From contig SUVQ01000005.1 in assembly GCA_015061905.1 (NCBI GenBank), positions 95,192-159,191 on the forward strand: 64,000 nt of DNA, in the 5' to 3' direction. Shown here piece after piece: positions 37,501 through 45,681 of the stretch (position 1 is the stretch's first letter; the number at the start of each line of letters is the position of its first letter). The translations under genes were made by a program, and so were the position numbers. Below the pieces are notes generated by a model. It had not been told where the DNA came from. It was given only the letters and a program-made list of their open reading frames with translations, and ran no database searches. The stretch comes from Verrucomicrobiota bacterium. Its GTDB lineage: Bacteria > Verrucomicrobiota > Verrucomicrobiia > Opitutales > UBA953.

Positions 37501-37911
37501 ATGCGCAACGAGTATCAGATTTTGAAAGATGAAAAAAATGCCGCGCATCTCGGCGACATCATAATCGCAACACTTCCCGCGAGCTATATTTCCGATATTC
37601 GCGTGCGGATTGATACATTTCGCCGACTCGCGATGGCGGGAACGCCCGATGAAGTGCGCGTCGTCAAAGAAGCTATGGAGGATCGCTTCGGCGCCTTGCC
37701 GCCGGAGGCGACGGCGTTTTGCGCAATCGCCGAGTTGCGCTGTATCGCGGAGGCTCACGGAATCGTCGAACTTGCAACCGAGGCGGGAACGATACGCGCG
37801 CGCCGGCGTCGCGGGGATTTTGTCAAAATCGGAGTTAATTTCCCGCGCCTCTCTTCGCTTGATCCGCAAAAGAGACTTCGTGAGCTCCGAGACTTTCTGC
37901 TTCGGCAGTAA
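34519..37911 (+). CDS. mfd: Transcription-repair coupling factor
   Basis: Releases RNA polymerase stalled at lesions and recruits UvrA. The 1130-residue protein is of standard length. It has UvrB-like N-terminal domains, the RNA-polymerase-interacting domain (DGDMLVHLQHGVCVYRGI, about residues 453-470) and the translocase modules with Walker A CGDVGFGKTEVAIRA, DEEHRFGVKQKEK, SATPIPRTLYMA and RVGRFNRQAYAYLL. The C-terminal TRCF domain follows. It runs rightward just before the tRNA attachment site of the prophage. It carries 17 copies of the GGGAACG word, 13 of them on the coding strand. Confidence 0.96.
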   Translation: MTGLSGCDFITGVSAAAGGAALARLLRAGTPLTVVVGNNLGRAEILAEDAVFFAGLRQNGNAEATEPEIFRPKLCGLPKAADDENAAGRFESACDLLAALSSLRRAGTPEPLVLAGTPEALFQAVPAPGEMAKHELELYCGMQISLREVAEKLAKDFDYDNEALCEAPGQFSVRGGLIDVYPLNAAAPVRIDFFGDEIEALREFDPETQRSLRKLKKIVVAAGTPEDAGSSAFREGALFDYFPAGTRIVLAEPESLPDCADLLARAAENRWQICGFSSLDEVPEVLRAEVAEPEAWRCEDLEEIAYGEISSAIGSERLAEAEEIRRRVLMQLDAWSRRGDSVYLVAESEGSEERLREILDEERQAGTLKKSFSPEIVRGNVSAGFRILAGENIVAKREAARLGFFGADAKGAIVVATERELFGRNRRRVSRVRSRRLPHKSRVEQLLDFNELVDGDMLVHLQHGVCVYRGIQTFERAAGTKEEMLALEFENKVKLYVPFREAHLLSRYVGLRKTLPKLGKVGGNAWEKTRKAAEKATLDFAAELLSLQASRQTKPGISAQPDEALPWLREFERAFPFTETPDQAKAIYETKLDMERASPMDRLVCGDVGFGKTEVAIRAAFKAVLSGYQVAFLAPTTVLAQQHFNTFRDRFAQYPVSVEMLSRFRTPSQRAKILSQLESGTLDIVIGTHALLSSAVKFKKLGLLVIDEEHRFGVKQKEKIKRFRENVDVLAMSATPIPRTLYMALMGARDLSVIETAPRERLPIQTVVKTYEPKLVKEAILHEIRRGGQVFYLHNRVDTIYQVAELLKTLVPEAKIAVGHGQMEERDLERVMTDFVAGTFDVLVCTTIIETGLDIPNCNTIIIEAADRFGLSQLYQLRGRVGRFNRQAYAYLLLHRHRTLISSAKKRLSALRQFNQLGAGFRIAMRDLELRGAGNILGMKQSGHIAGVGFELYCQLLRQSIAGLKGENPVKIFRAEIRLDFVRFSNLPESGAKDMRNEYQILKDEKNAAHLGDIIIATLPASYISDIRVRIDTFRRLAMAGTPDEVRVVKEAMEDRFGALPPEATAFCAIAELRCIAEAHGIVELATEAGTIRARRRRGDFVKIGVNFPRLSSLDPQKRLRELRDFLLRQ

Positions 37912-38004
37912 AGAGGAAATTGCGGAACTTGTGTGTGGGAGCCGGTAACTGGTAATTGGTGTGCTTCTTTAATCTAATCTCCCTTTCCGGCTTCGGGATA
38001 CGAA

Positions 38005-38028
38005 AAAGCCCGCATTTCTGCGGGCTTT
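38005..38028. terminator. Terminator at host-prophage junction
   Basis: Arms AAAGCCCGCA and TGCGGGCTTT around a short loop. It lies between mfd and the 3' end of the tRNA fragment and can serve both. Confidence 0.85.
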
Positions 38029-38032
38029 CAAA

Positions 38033-38062
38033 TGGCGGGATGGACGGGACTCGAACCCGCAT
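38033..38062 (-). tRNA. tRNA 3'-end fragment (candidate attL)
   Basis: On the minus strand this reads as a T-arm (stem GCGGG, loop TTCGAGT, stem CCCGT), the 3' half of an acceptor stem (CCATCCC), a discriminator G and CCA. No matching D-arm, anticodon arm or 5' acceptor half (GGGATGG) is found upstream, so it is only the tRNA end. This is typical of an integration scar in which the element brings a new 3' end for the intact tRNA at its other side, here beyond the window. An overlapping inverted repeat (AACCCGCAT at 38054, ATGCGGGTT at 38078) extends into the element. Confidence 0.75.
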
Positions 38063-38102
38063 CGACTTCTTTTATTTATGCGGGTTGCATGTCGTTTTAA
38101 AT

Positions 38103-38126
38103 TTTTGACACCCCGTTTTGACACCC
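38103..38126. repeat. Direct repeats TTTTGACACCC near attL
   Basis: Two copies, 38103-38113 and 38116-38126, 13 bp apart, about 45 bp inside the tRNA scar. Position and spacing suit arm-type integrase binding sites. That function is inferred. Confidence 0.55.
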
Positions 38127-38315
38127 ATAGTTTTGCCTAATTTTGAGGTCTAAACGATTTAGTTTTTCATCAAATTAGAGCATGATTGACTTTCGGAACA
38201 CCCTCATTTTTCCGCGTCCAATATATGCTCATGAGTGGGAAAAAATAATCGGACTGATTGTGAAAGAACGCGATTTTAAAAAGCTCTACGTTGCGGCAAT
38301 GTTGTGTGCTAAGGA

Positions 38316-38543
38316 GTGCAGCTACAGAGCGGAGGATTGGGGTGGCGTCAAGAGGCGATGGAGTATGCGTGGAATCCTCGGGAGCCGGAGGGCAACCCGA
38401 TTGGCGGGTGTGGTGATCACGCAATGGATATGGGGCGCTACGGGGCGAACTATCTGATTATGGCGGGCAATCGACCGAGGACGGGCGCGGGTTCGAGGTT
38501 GATTACGAGAACCGCTAAGGGCGGGTACTATCCGAAGTTTTAG
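38316..38543 (+). pseudogene. Terminase large subunit, C-terminal fragment
   Basis: The 75-residue frame from GTG 38316 reads EAMEYAWNPREPEGNP and then GDHAMDMGRYGANYL, the typical C-terminal end of a phage terminase large subunit (Asp-His-Ala-Met-Asp). The frame is closed by a stop at 38310, and nothing upstream continues the protein. The ATPase and most of the nuclease domain are therefore missing on this side. The neighbouring sequence 38127-38310 is AT-richer and ends at the tRNA scar. A frame starting at ATG 38182 overlaps it but shows no family features. The fragment may be a deletion remnant, or the rest may lie at the other prophage end. Confidence 0.65.
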
Positions 38544-38548
38544 ATACG

Positions 38549-38576
38549 ACTAACCGAAACTAACCTTTTCTAACCC
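38549..38576 (+). promoter_or_regulatory. 28-bp phage repeat, copy 1 (phased CTAACC)
   Basis: Identical over 28 bases to 49763-49790. It contains CTAACC three times at exact 10-bp intervals (38550, 38560, 38570). It lies 73 bp before the first structural gene and after the terminase fragment. Two hairpins follow: ATCGAATC/GATTCGAT near 38592-38610 and CTTTCGT/ACGAAAG near 38613-38639. It is a candidate phage promoter or operator. Confidence 0.65.
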
Positions 38577-38649
38577 TTTTACCTGTCGCAACATCGAATC
38601 GAAGATTCGATAACTTTCGTAAAAACGAGATAAACGAAAGGCAGAATTT

Positions 38650-39042
38650 ATGGGGAGCGTTGCTAAAGAGGTCGGAAGAGCTTACGACAAAGTCGAGGAC
38701 GCGATTTCGGACGGCTGGGACAAATCCGGCATGGACAAGGTTTGGAATGAGGGCGGGCTTAAGCACGGATGGTGGAATTTTGGCGCGGGAACGGCTGTTC
38801 ACCACGGTGTAAAGCTTGCGGAATCCGTTAAAGACTCGATTATTCCGGATTTTAATGTGGACATTCCCGCTCCGGAGACGCAGGCACCGGGAGCGGGTGT
38901 TCAGACGAATCAGCAGTCGATGCTGAGTGATTCTTTGGCGAATGAGCGTCGGCGCAGGGCGGCACGCTACGCGATGAGCGACACTAACCGCACCGGGAAC
39001 GCGCAGATGCGTTCTTCCTCGCTTAAAAGCACCTTAGGATAA
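38650..39042 (+). CDS. Small phage protein of the head module
   Basis: Protein of 130 residues, not assigned. The N-terminus is helical (VAKEVGRAYDKVEDAIS), the middle is Pro/Ala-rich (VDIPAPETQAPGAG), and the C-terminal part is Arg-rich with NERRRRAARYAMSD and ends in SSSLKSTLG. It ends six bases before the portal start. Similar small proteins often sit between terminase and portal in podoviruses, but no function can be given. Confidence 0.7.
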   Translation: MGSVAKEVGRAYDKVEDAISDGWDKSGMDKVWNEGGLKHGWWNFGAGTAVHHGVKLAESVKDSIIPDFNVDIPAPETQAPGAGVQTNQQSMLSDSLANERRRRAARYAMSDTNRTGNAQMRSSSLKSTLG

Positions 39043-39048
39043 TTCCGA

Positions 39049-40698
39049 ATGACGGCAGAAAAAGCATTGCAGATTGCCGAGCAGATGAGAGCGGATTTTG
39101 CTCCGCGGGAATCTGCCATTGAGCTGTGCCGCAGGTATGGCTATCAAATGCGTAAGAACGGTTCGCCGACTTGGCAGGACGACAAGACGGACACGCTTTC
39201 GCCGGTTCCGTCCTCGATTCCCGCGAGCTTAGCGATGCGTTTGGCGATGTATCTGCACGCAAATACGCTCGGTGTAGGGAATTTGTTTTTTGCGCTTACG
39301 GCAGAATCCCGCGATCCGAAGAAGGTTATCCCGGATGTGGACAAGAACAAGGTGCGCAATCAGACGCAAAAGGTGATGCACCGTCTTTTCGATACGAATT
39401 TTTCGTCGGAAACAAATATCGCATTCAACGATTTGGCGGTTATCGGGAACAACGCGACGCGTTGTGAATTTAATGAAGCTACGAACTCGTTTGAGTTTAA
39501 GTCTTTTTCGGTCGGAGACGGTGTTTACTTGGCGGAAAACTCCAAGGGGCAACGCGATATGTTTTGCCGATACTTCAAATACGACGCAAAACAGGCGAAG
39601 CAGGAGTTCGGCGAAGCGGCGGGAGCGAGAGTCGATGCCGTTCTATCCGGACAAGGCGGTGAGTCCGATTCGTTTGAGTATATGTGGCTTGTTTATCCGC
39701 GCGGCGTGTTTAAAGAAGAAACCGGAGACGGACGCGGTAAGAAAGTTCCGGACAAAAAGAAAGCTTTCGGGAGCGTAATTGTCGATGTCGCAGAGAGAAG
39801 AATCGTGCGGGAACGCGGCTATGACGACTTCCCGTTTGCCGCTCCCACATGGATGCGGCGCGGCGGTTCTATTTACGGTTACAGCCCGATTGAAGTTTCG
39901 ATTTCGGATATTACGGATTTATTCGAGATGATTTATCTGAAAAAGACGGCGGCTAAAAAGCAAGTGCACCCGCCGTTGGTTGTTTCATCTCTTTGGGAAG
40001 GTATTAACACGGACGCAAACGAAGTATCGTTCGTTGAGGGCGAGGTCGCCAATCAGTTTGCGGCATTGCCGTCTCCCACTCAGGTGCCGGTGCTTGATTC
40101 CGAAATCGAACAGCGCATCAATAATATCCGGATGAATATGATGCTCGATACGTTCGAGACGCTCGGCGATCACAAAAACAACATGACGACGGCGGAAATC
40201 AACGGACGTATCGGACAGAGCGTGCGAGCAATCGCGCCGATTGTCGCACGGCTCCACAAGGAGTATTTTTCGCCGCTGATTAAGCGCGTGTTCAATATCA
40301 TGGTTGACCGGGGCGAAATTGAGCTTCCGAGCACGGTTACGCGGGATATGGTTTCGATAAAATACGTTTCCGTTTTGGATACTCTTATCTTGCAGGGTGA
40401 AAGCACGAAGATGTTGGAGTTCATCGGCTCGGTGATGAATCTGATTCAGGCACGCAGCGGACTCGGAGAAGAATTTGACTGCTATTTGAACATGGAGCGG
40501 ATTCTTGCCCATCTGTCGGAATACTTCAACGTGCCGACAGATGTTATCCGCGAAAGCAAAGTTGTTGCCGACATGCTCGACGAATTGAAAAAACAGCGTA
40601 TCGCACTCCAAGAAGCGCAAATCAAAGCACAGGCGATTAAACCTATCGACATGCAAAAACGCGCTCAACCGGGCGCGCCGCTCGCGCTCCCGATGTAG
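39049..40698 (+). CDS. Phage portal (head-to-tail connector) protein
   Basis: Forms the dodecameric ring at the capsid vertex through which DNA passes. The 549-residue protein is of the T7 gp8/head-tail connector type. Supporting features are the position after terminase, the N-terminal RRYGYQM region, IYGYSPIEVSISDITDLFEM, the long helical wing (QRINNIRMNMMLDTFE) and the C-terminal helical barrel with KKQRIALQEAQIKAQ. Length and context fit a podovirus portal. It is followed by the Bbp19-like gene after seven bases. Confidence 0.85.
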   Translation: MTAEKALQIAEQMRADFAPRESAIELCRRYGYQMRKNGSPTWQDDKTDTLSPVPSSIPASLAMRLAMYLHANTLGVGNLFFALTAESRDPKKVIPDVDKNKVRNQTQKVMHRLFDTNFSSETNIAFNDLAVIGNNATRCEFNEATNSFEFKSFSVGDGVYLAENSKGQRDMFCRYFKYDAKQAKQEFGEAAGARVDAVLSGQGGESDSFEYMWLVYPRGVFKEETGDGRGKKVPDKKKAFGSVIVDVAERRIVRERGYDDFPFAAPTWMRRGGSIYGYSPIEVSISDITDLFEMIYLKKTAAKKQVHPPLVVSSLWEGINTDANEVSFVEGEVANQFAALPSPTQVPVLDSEIEQRINNIRMNMMLDTFETLGDHKNNMTTAEINGRIGQSVRAIAPIVARLHKEYFSPLIKRVFNIMVDRGEIELPSTVTRDMVSIKYVSVLDTLILQGESTKMLEFIGSVMNLIQARSGLGEEFDCYLNMERILAHLSEYFNVPTDVIRESKVVADMLDELKKQRIALQEAQIKAQAIKPIDMQKRAQPGAPLALPM

Positions 40699-40705
40699 TT
40701 TTTCT

Positions 40706-40954
40706 ATGGAAACGGACAAAGGAAAAATTTCGGACAAGGAAAAGAAACTGCGGGAACAGTTCCGCCGGGTCTTCCGGTCCAAAGACGGCAAAGCTGTGCT
40801 TGATTACATCATTCACGGTATTTGCGGGTGGGACGTTGCCGTATTTTTCCAAGATGCCCGCAAACAGGATTACTGGATGGGACAGCGTAGCGTGGCAAAG
40901 CGGCTCATGATTTTGACGCAGGACAACAAACCGACGATCGACGAAAAGGAATAA
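40706..40954 (+). CDS. Bbp19-like small phage protein
   Basis: Protein of 82 residues with the pattern FRRVFRSKDGKAVLDYIIHG and later GQRSVAKRLM. This resembles the Bbp19 family found between portal and scaffold genes of podoviruses. Its role in the virion is unknown. It is tightly packed, with seven bases before and four after. Confidence 0.65.
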   Translation: METDKGKISDKEKKLREQFRRVFRSKDGKAVLDYIIHGICGWDVAVFFQDARKQDYWMGQRSVAKRLMILTQDNKPTIDEKE

Positions 40955-40958
40955 GCTT

Positions 40959-41852
40959 ATGGAAGAAACACAGACGAATACACCACCCGATGCGGGAACG
41001 CCGGAAGATGAAACCGCCGGAACGAAAAGCAATCCGATTACGCCCCCAGACGACGGGAACGCGCTCGAAGAGAAAAGCGTGTTTTCCGACAATGCCGAGA
41101 ACACGGAGACGAGTTGGACGGATTCGCTTCCGGAAGAACTTAAAGGCAATCCGCATCTGAAGCGTTTCAAATCGCAAAACGACGTGATTAAAAGCTATGT
41201 CGGTCTTTGCTCGATGGCAGGGAAAAAAGGTTTAATGCCGCCCCCCGAAGGTGCAACACAGGCAGAAATCGAAGCTTACCTAAGCACGCGCAGAGGCGGT
41301 GTCGATTCCGCTGATGCCTATTCGATTAAATATGACCACGTGAAAAATTACGGTTTAACCGAGGAAGCCTACAAGGGACTTTGCAACGACTTGTTCAATG
41401 CCGGGCTTTCCGACCGCGAGCACGGGAACGTAATGCGGGCGTTCGCCAATCTTCGCAATATCGAAAAGCGTGCGTGGGTCGAAGAAAACAACGCCAACTG
41501 CGAACGCGCTCTTATCGAGGCGAAGCACCATTGGGGTATGGACTACGAAGCGAAACTTTCGGGAGTAAAACAACTCATGAACGCGTTCCCGGAAGCAAAG
41601 AAGATTCTCACGCAAGCAGGAGCGCAAAACCATTTCCATGTTTTGGACATGCTTTCCCGTTTTGCGGAAATTGCTTCCGAGGGAGGAGCTCCGAAAGACA
41701 ACGGAAGCTCTCCGGATGCCAAAACTCTTGATGCCGAACTCGAAAAACTGGTCGCATCTGCGGCTTACAACGATCCGTCTTCGCCCGGGCACCAAGCGGC
41801 GATGTCTCAGTTCTGGAAACTCATGGATAAAAAAGCTTCCGCAAGAAGCTAA
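40959..41852 (+). CDS. Phage scaffolding protein
   Basis: Guides capsid assembly and is lost on maturation. The 297-residue protein has an acidic, Pro/Thr/Asn-rich disordered N-terminus (about 50 residues). The typical motif WTDSLPEELKGNPHLKRFKS follows, then DVIKSYVGLCSM and helical segments. The C-terminus, rich in Lys and Ser, would bind capsid protein in related systems. The capsid gene is not next to it but 8 kb downstream, which is unusual. Confidence 0.78.
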   Translation: MEETQTNTPPDAGTPEDETAGTKSNPITPPDDGNALEEKSVFSDNAENTETSWTDSLPEELKGNPHLKRFKSQNDVIKSYVGLCSMAGKKGLMPPPEGATQAEIEAYLSTRRGGVDSADAYSIKYDHVKNYGLTEEAYKGLCNDLFNAGLSDREHGNVMRAFANLRNIEKRAWVEENNANCERALIEAKHHWGMDYEAKLSGVKQLMNAFPEAKKILTQAGAQNHFHVLDMLSRFAEIASEGGAPKDNGSSPDAKTLDAELEKLVASAAYNDPSSPGHQAAMSQFWKLMDKKASARS

Positions 41853-41885
41853 AAACAAAGGGAACGCCTAAAAGGAACTATTGTT

Positions 41886-43736
41886 ATGTCGAAATACAAA
41901 ATTCATCGTGTTTATGTGAGTGCGGGAACGACGGAAACACTTACCGTCGACTACGAACATACGACAAACGAACTTTATTTTTGGGCGTTCCCGGATACTG
42001 CCGAGGGGCAGGAAAAGCACATAGAAGAAGGCTGTATCGAAAGTTGGATGAACGCCGGAAAGTGTATTTGTATAGGAGACGGACAATACAGATTTTTCGG
42101 AGCATTTACTTGCGGTTATACCGTTTTCGTCGCCCGAAAAAGCGACGCCGATACAATTCCGGAACAAAAGCCTTACGGGGCGTTCCCGCTTGCAAGCTTG
42201 ATTCAGTCTATCGGCGAACTGATTAAGCGCGTTGAAGAAGATGCAACGGAAATTCTTCGAGCCTTACGTGCACCGGAAGCCGACGGCAAGATGATTTTGC
42301 CGATGAAAAATCGGCGAGCCGGAAAGATTTTGGGCTTTAACGATGCCGGCTTCCCGACGGTCGGCGAAGATTGCAAGCAGATTTCAGAGCTTTTCGATGC
42401 ACAGAAAAATTGTGCTTCTTACGTAGAGCAAGCCGCTCTTGAGGCGCAAGAATCGGCAAATCATGCCGACTACGCTCAACGATACGCACGAGAAGCAGGA
42501 GATTCGGCGACCGAGTCTGACAAACACGCCGACGATGCGCATCGTTACGCGCAGGAAGCCCTTGGTTCTCTTCAGAAAATCGGAGACCAAGCGCACAAAG
42601 CCATAGAAGAAATCAATCGTGTTGCCGGAGAGGTTAGTTCGGGGATTGACGGTGAGCTTCGCGACGTGGAGTCAAACGTGAGCGAAGATGCCGCGATCAC
42701 CAAGGAGCTTGTGCAACGCACAGAAGAAATTTATCAAAGCCTTTCGGCATTAAAGGAAAATTACAGCGGACTCCAATGCTTTATCTCGTGTGCGGCAAAA
42801 CATGTCGAAAACAACCGGATGTTTGTCGAAAACCTGCTCGCAGAAAATGCGGAAGGTTTAAACGCGATTAATCATGCAACGGAAACAAATTCCGGAACCG
42901 TCTTTTTAGCCGAAGGAACAAGCGATGAGCGGGTCAACGCCGTGCTGACTGCGCAACAGGTGCGGGAGAATTTTACAAGCAAAGAGCAAATGCAGGAGGT
43001 ATCGGAAAAGATTTCCGAGCATGGAGAATTAATTACAAATGCCGTCCCGCTCCTTGAAACCGTTCCCGCAGACGGCAACAACAATGCTGATGCACACGGT
43101 TATTTGGGCACACTCCGCGCGCTTGGTGCGTTCGGTGGTGCAGTTTTAGTCCGTCGACTTTCCGTTTGGACGCGGGCGACGGGAACGATTGCAAGCGGGA
43201 GTATCGCCGTTTGGGCGCGGATTCTGAAAATCGAAAACGGAGCGTGGACGGTCGCGGCGCAGTCAGAAGATTCCGCCAAATGGAACGATTACGGACTTAA
43301 TGCGGAAATTGAATTTAAGATGCTTCCCGTTGTCGGCGTTACTCCGCCGAACGCAGACGAGACGATAGCCGTTGTTTTTGTCAACGATCCGGCGGCAACG
43401 GCAGCGACGTCCCACGGGAAGTTATCTTTCCGAACAATTACGCTCCACGGCGGTATCGCAAACGTGCTCAACGCTCCGGACAATCTCAACGCCGGAAACT
43501 CATGGTCTCCGCGTATCAAACTGCGCTTCGCGCCGCTTGCGGGAACGCAAATTTGTGCTACTCAGGAAAACCTTGAAACACTTGCCAATGCCACAGGGCA
43601 AGCCCTCGCAAGCGTTGAACAATGGCTTAATGCGCTTGAAACCGATGTCAGTCTTAAAGCTGATTCCGACGCGTTGACCGCGCTCGCCGATCGCGTCGCG
43701 GCATTAGAAGCGGCAAGCGCGGGAACGGAAGAATAA
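41886..43736 (+). CDS. Tail fibre-type protein, T7 gp17-like N-terminal part
   Basis: Protein of 616 residues. The N-terminal ~90 residues form a small domain (VYVSAGTTETLTVDYEHTT). A segment like the start of podoviral fibres follows: ADGKMILPMKNRRAGKILGF then NDAGFPTV. After it comes a long coiled-coil stretch rich in Ala, Glu and heptads (residues ~180-330), then beta-rich sequence and a short C-terminal coiled coil. It probably attaches a fibre to the tail. Host-range function is inferred from architecture only. Confidence 0.68.
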   Translation: MSKYKIHRVYVSAGTTETLTVDYEHTTNELYFWAFPDTAEGQEKHIEEGCIESWMNAGKCICIGDGQYRFFGAFTCGYTVFVARKSDADTIPEQKPYGAFPLASLIQSIGELIKRVEEDATEILRALRAPEADGKMILPMKNRRAGKILGFNDAGFPTVGEDCKQISELFDAQKNCASYVEQAALEAQESANHADYAQRYAREAGDSATESDKHADDAHRYAQEALGSLQKIGDQAHKAIEEINRVAGEVSSGIDGELRDVESNVSEDAAITKELVQRTEEIYQSLSALKENYSGLQCFISCAAKHVENNRMFVENLLAENAEGLNAINHATETNSGTVFLAEGTSDERVNAVLTAQQVRENFTSKEQMQEVSEKISEHGELITNAVPLLETVPADGNNNADAHGYLGTLRALGAFGGAVLVRRLSVWTRATGTIASGSIAVWARILKIENGAWTVAAQSEDSAKWNDYGLNAEIEFKMLPVVGVTPPNADETIAVVFVNDPAATAATSHGKLSFRTITLHGGIANVLNAPDNLNAGNSWSPRIKLRFAPLAGTQICATQENLETLANATGQALASVEQWLNALETDVSLKADSDALTALADRVAALEAASAGTEE

Positions 43737-43755
43737 TTTTTAAGGAGAAAGAACC

Positions 43756-45672
43756 ATGAGCGGAATGAATGTAATGAGTTGTAATTGTGTTCCCGCAGAA
43801 GACGGGAACTGCGCCTGCGACATAACGGAAATTTTTCTTTCCTGCGGTCGCATCCGCTTAATTGTATTGCCGGAGCTCCCCGAAAAGGGCGTAAAACAAA
43901 CGACGTATTTTATCGGGAATAACGAGAGCGGATACACCGAGTATGTTTGGACCGGCGACGGATTTACCAAAATGGGAACGGCAACCGCCTCTTTAATTGA
44001 TCGCATGACGGTCGATATTTTAGGGCTCGGACGTATTTCTACCGCAGATGCGCTTACGCTCGCTCTCGGAGGGGCGATCGGTATGAATGCCGAAGGACAA
44101 CTCATCGCAAGAAAAGCAACGCTGAACGATTTCGGCACGGTGCGCCTTTCCAATTCCCAAACGCTGACAACGGCTATCGGCGGAGACGATTTAAATTTAA
44201 TCGGCGGTGCTATCGGGGCAAACGAGAACGGACAATTAGTCGGGCAATCCGCAACGCGGGAACGCTACGGCATGGTGCGCCTCGGAAGCACATATCAACC
44301 GAGCAACGACGGGGAGTTTGTCGTTGGTATCGGCACGAGTTCTAATTCCGGAAAGAAAGGTCAGCTCTGTTTTAATCTCGCTAAGCTTCAGCCATTGCCG
44401 GATGGGAGCGGTTTTACAGATGAAACCGGTTGTTTGCGCTATCGCAAAAAACCGGGAACAAGCGGGAATACCCTGCAATACGAAATGTATGTTTTAACAG
44501 GGAGTTTTTCTCAGCTCGGCGTTGTCAAGCTGTTGAGTTCGCTTACCGGTTACACGGAAGAACAAATCGAGGCATGCCGGACGACGCACGCGGCATCGGT
44601 CGGACTTGTGCTCGATGGATTAGATTCGTTCTGTGCGAAGTTTTTCACAGACAACCGGATGCAGGGATATTTCGACGCATGGGCACTCGACAAGGATTTA
44701 GCACAACAGATTTGGGATGACGGTGCAAAACGCGATGCTCTCTTCGAAAATGTTGTCGACATTGTTTTGACGGATGCCGATTTCAAGTCGATGCTCGATA
44801 CCACTTCCCGCGATTGGCTGACGGAAAAGATAACCGACAATTACATTGAGACACTTTTCTTGGGTAATATTCTTACCAAAACGAAAGAAATCTCCGATGC
44901 GCATTGGGACGATGATTTGGAAGCGACGATTCAGGCGACAGCGCAAGAGGAAGTGAAAAAGCAACTTCCGGACGCAATGGCTGAATTTATCGCGAATCCG
45001 GATAATGTCGAAGTTGTTGCCGAAAGCGTGAAAGAAAAAGTGCAAGAAGCCGTTTCCGCAGGAGCGAATAAAGAAGCTCTCACATACGCAAAAAATGTCT
45101 TTGATTCAAAACAGACAATTGAGTTGGACGGGCAAGAGACGACATTCGGGGCTTATTTTTCGGCGAAAATCGGCGATTCCGTAAAAGCGATCCAAGCTTC
45201 GCTTGACGCTCAAATTGCAACTTTGAGTCGAAGAATCAACGCGGTTTCACCGCGTGCGTTCGTCCTTTCTTGGAATGGAACGGAGTATGCTTACAGTTCT
45301 TATAATCCGGCGACGGAAACGCTGATTAGTGAGGCAAACGGCTTAGTTCAAAATACATCTTACCCGAATACGATTATGCTTCCGCCGGGAACCTACCAAG
45401 TCCGTTTGAGTGCTATGCCCGTCGCCCCGGCTTTGAGATATCGAAATACGGGCTACAAGGTAGAAATGACTTCCGGGGACGGAGACAAAATCGCTACGTG
45501 TTCCTACCAATGGTATGGCGATACCGGAAAAGGCAACGACGAACACACGGCTTCCTACAGCGTCGGGATCGGGCGCGTCACCGTAGACGGCGAATTTTCA
45601 TTCACGATTACGCCTCGTCTACAGCATACATGGTTCATCCCGCCTGCCTATGTCTTGGTGGAATTTATTTAA
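43756..45672 (+). CDS. Phage fibre-like protein with collar-type repeats
   Basis: Protein of 638 residues. The N-terminus is Cys-rich (NCVPAEDGNCACDIT). Residues ~100-190 contain two copies of a repeat: GGAIGMNAEGQL with FGTVRLSNS, and GGAIGANENGQL with YGMVRLGST, with a third partial copy FSQLGVVKLLSS. Such Gly-x-Val-x-Leu-Ser repeats occur in phage fibre and collar proteins. A long helical region follows and a beta-rich C-terminal head domain (~500-638) that could bind receptors. It has no closer identification. Confidence 0.6.
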   Translation: MSGMNVMSCNCVPAEDGNCACDITEIFLSCGRIRLIVLPELPEKGVKQTTYFIGNNESGYTEYVWTGDGFTKMGTATASLIDRMTVDILGLGRISTADALTLALGGAIGMNAEGQLIARKATLNDFGTVRLSNSQTLTTAIGGDDLNLIGGAIGANENGQLVGQSATRERYGMVRLGSTYQPSNDGEFVVGIGTSSNSGKKGQLCFNLAKLQPLPDGSGFTDETGCLRYRKKPGTSGNTLQYEMYVLTGSFSQLGVVKLLSSLTGYTEEQIEACRTTHAASVGLVLDGLDSFCAKFFTDNRMQGYFDAWALDKDLAQQIWDDGAKRDALFENVVDIVLTDADFKSMLDTTSRDWLTEKITDNYIETLFLGNILTKTKEISDAHWDDDLEATIQATAQEEVKKQLPDAMAEFIANPDNVEVVAESVKEKVQEAVSAGANKEALTYAKNVFDSKQTIELDGQETTFGAYFSAKIGDSVKAIQASLDAQIATLSRRINAVSPRAFVLSWNGTEYAYSSYNPATETLISEANGLVQNTSYPNTIMLPPGTYQVRLSAMPVAPALRYRNTGYKVEMTSGDGDKIATCSYQWYGDTGKGNDEHTASYSVGIGRVTVDGEFSFTITPRLQHTWFIPPAYVLVEFI

Positions 45673-45681
45673 TGCACCGAA

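Noticed and set aside
38033..38390. tmRNA gene at the prophage edge
   Set aside because: Only a T-arm and acceptor 3' end are visible; no matching 5' end or tag-peptide frame is found within the usual ~350 bases.
38182..38457. Small rightward gene of 91 residues before the phage head genes
   Set aside because: It overlaps the terminase fragment in another frame, and only the latter shows a family motif (DHAMDMGRYG).
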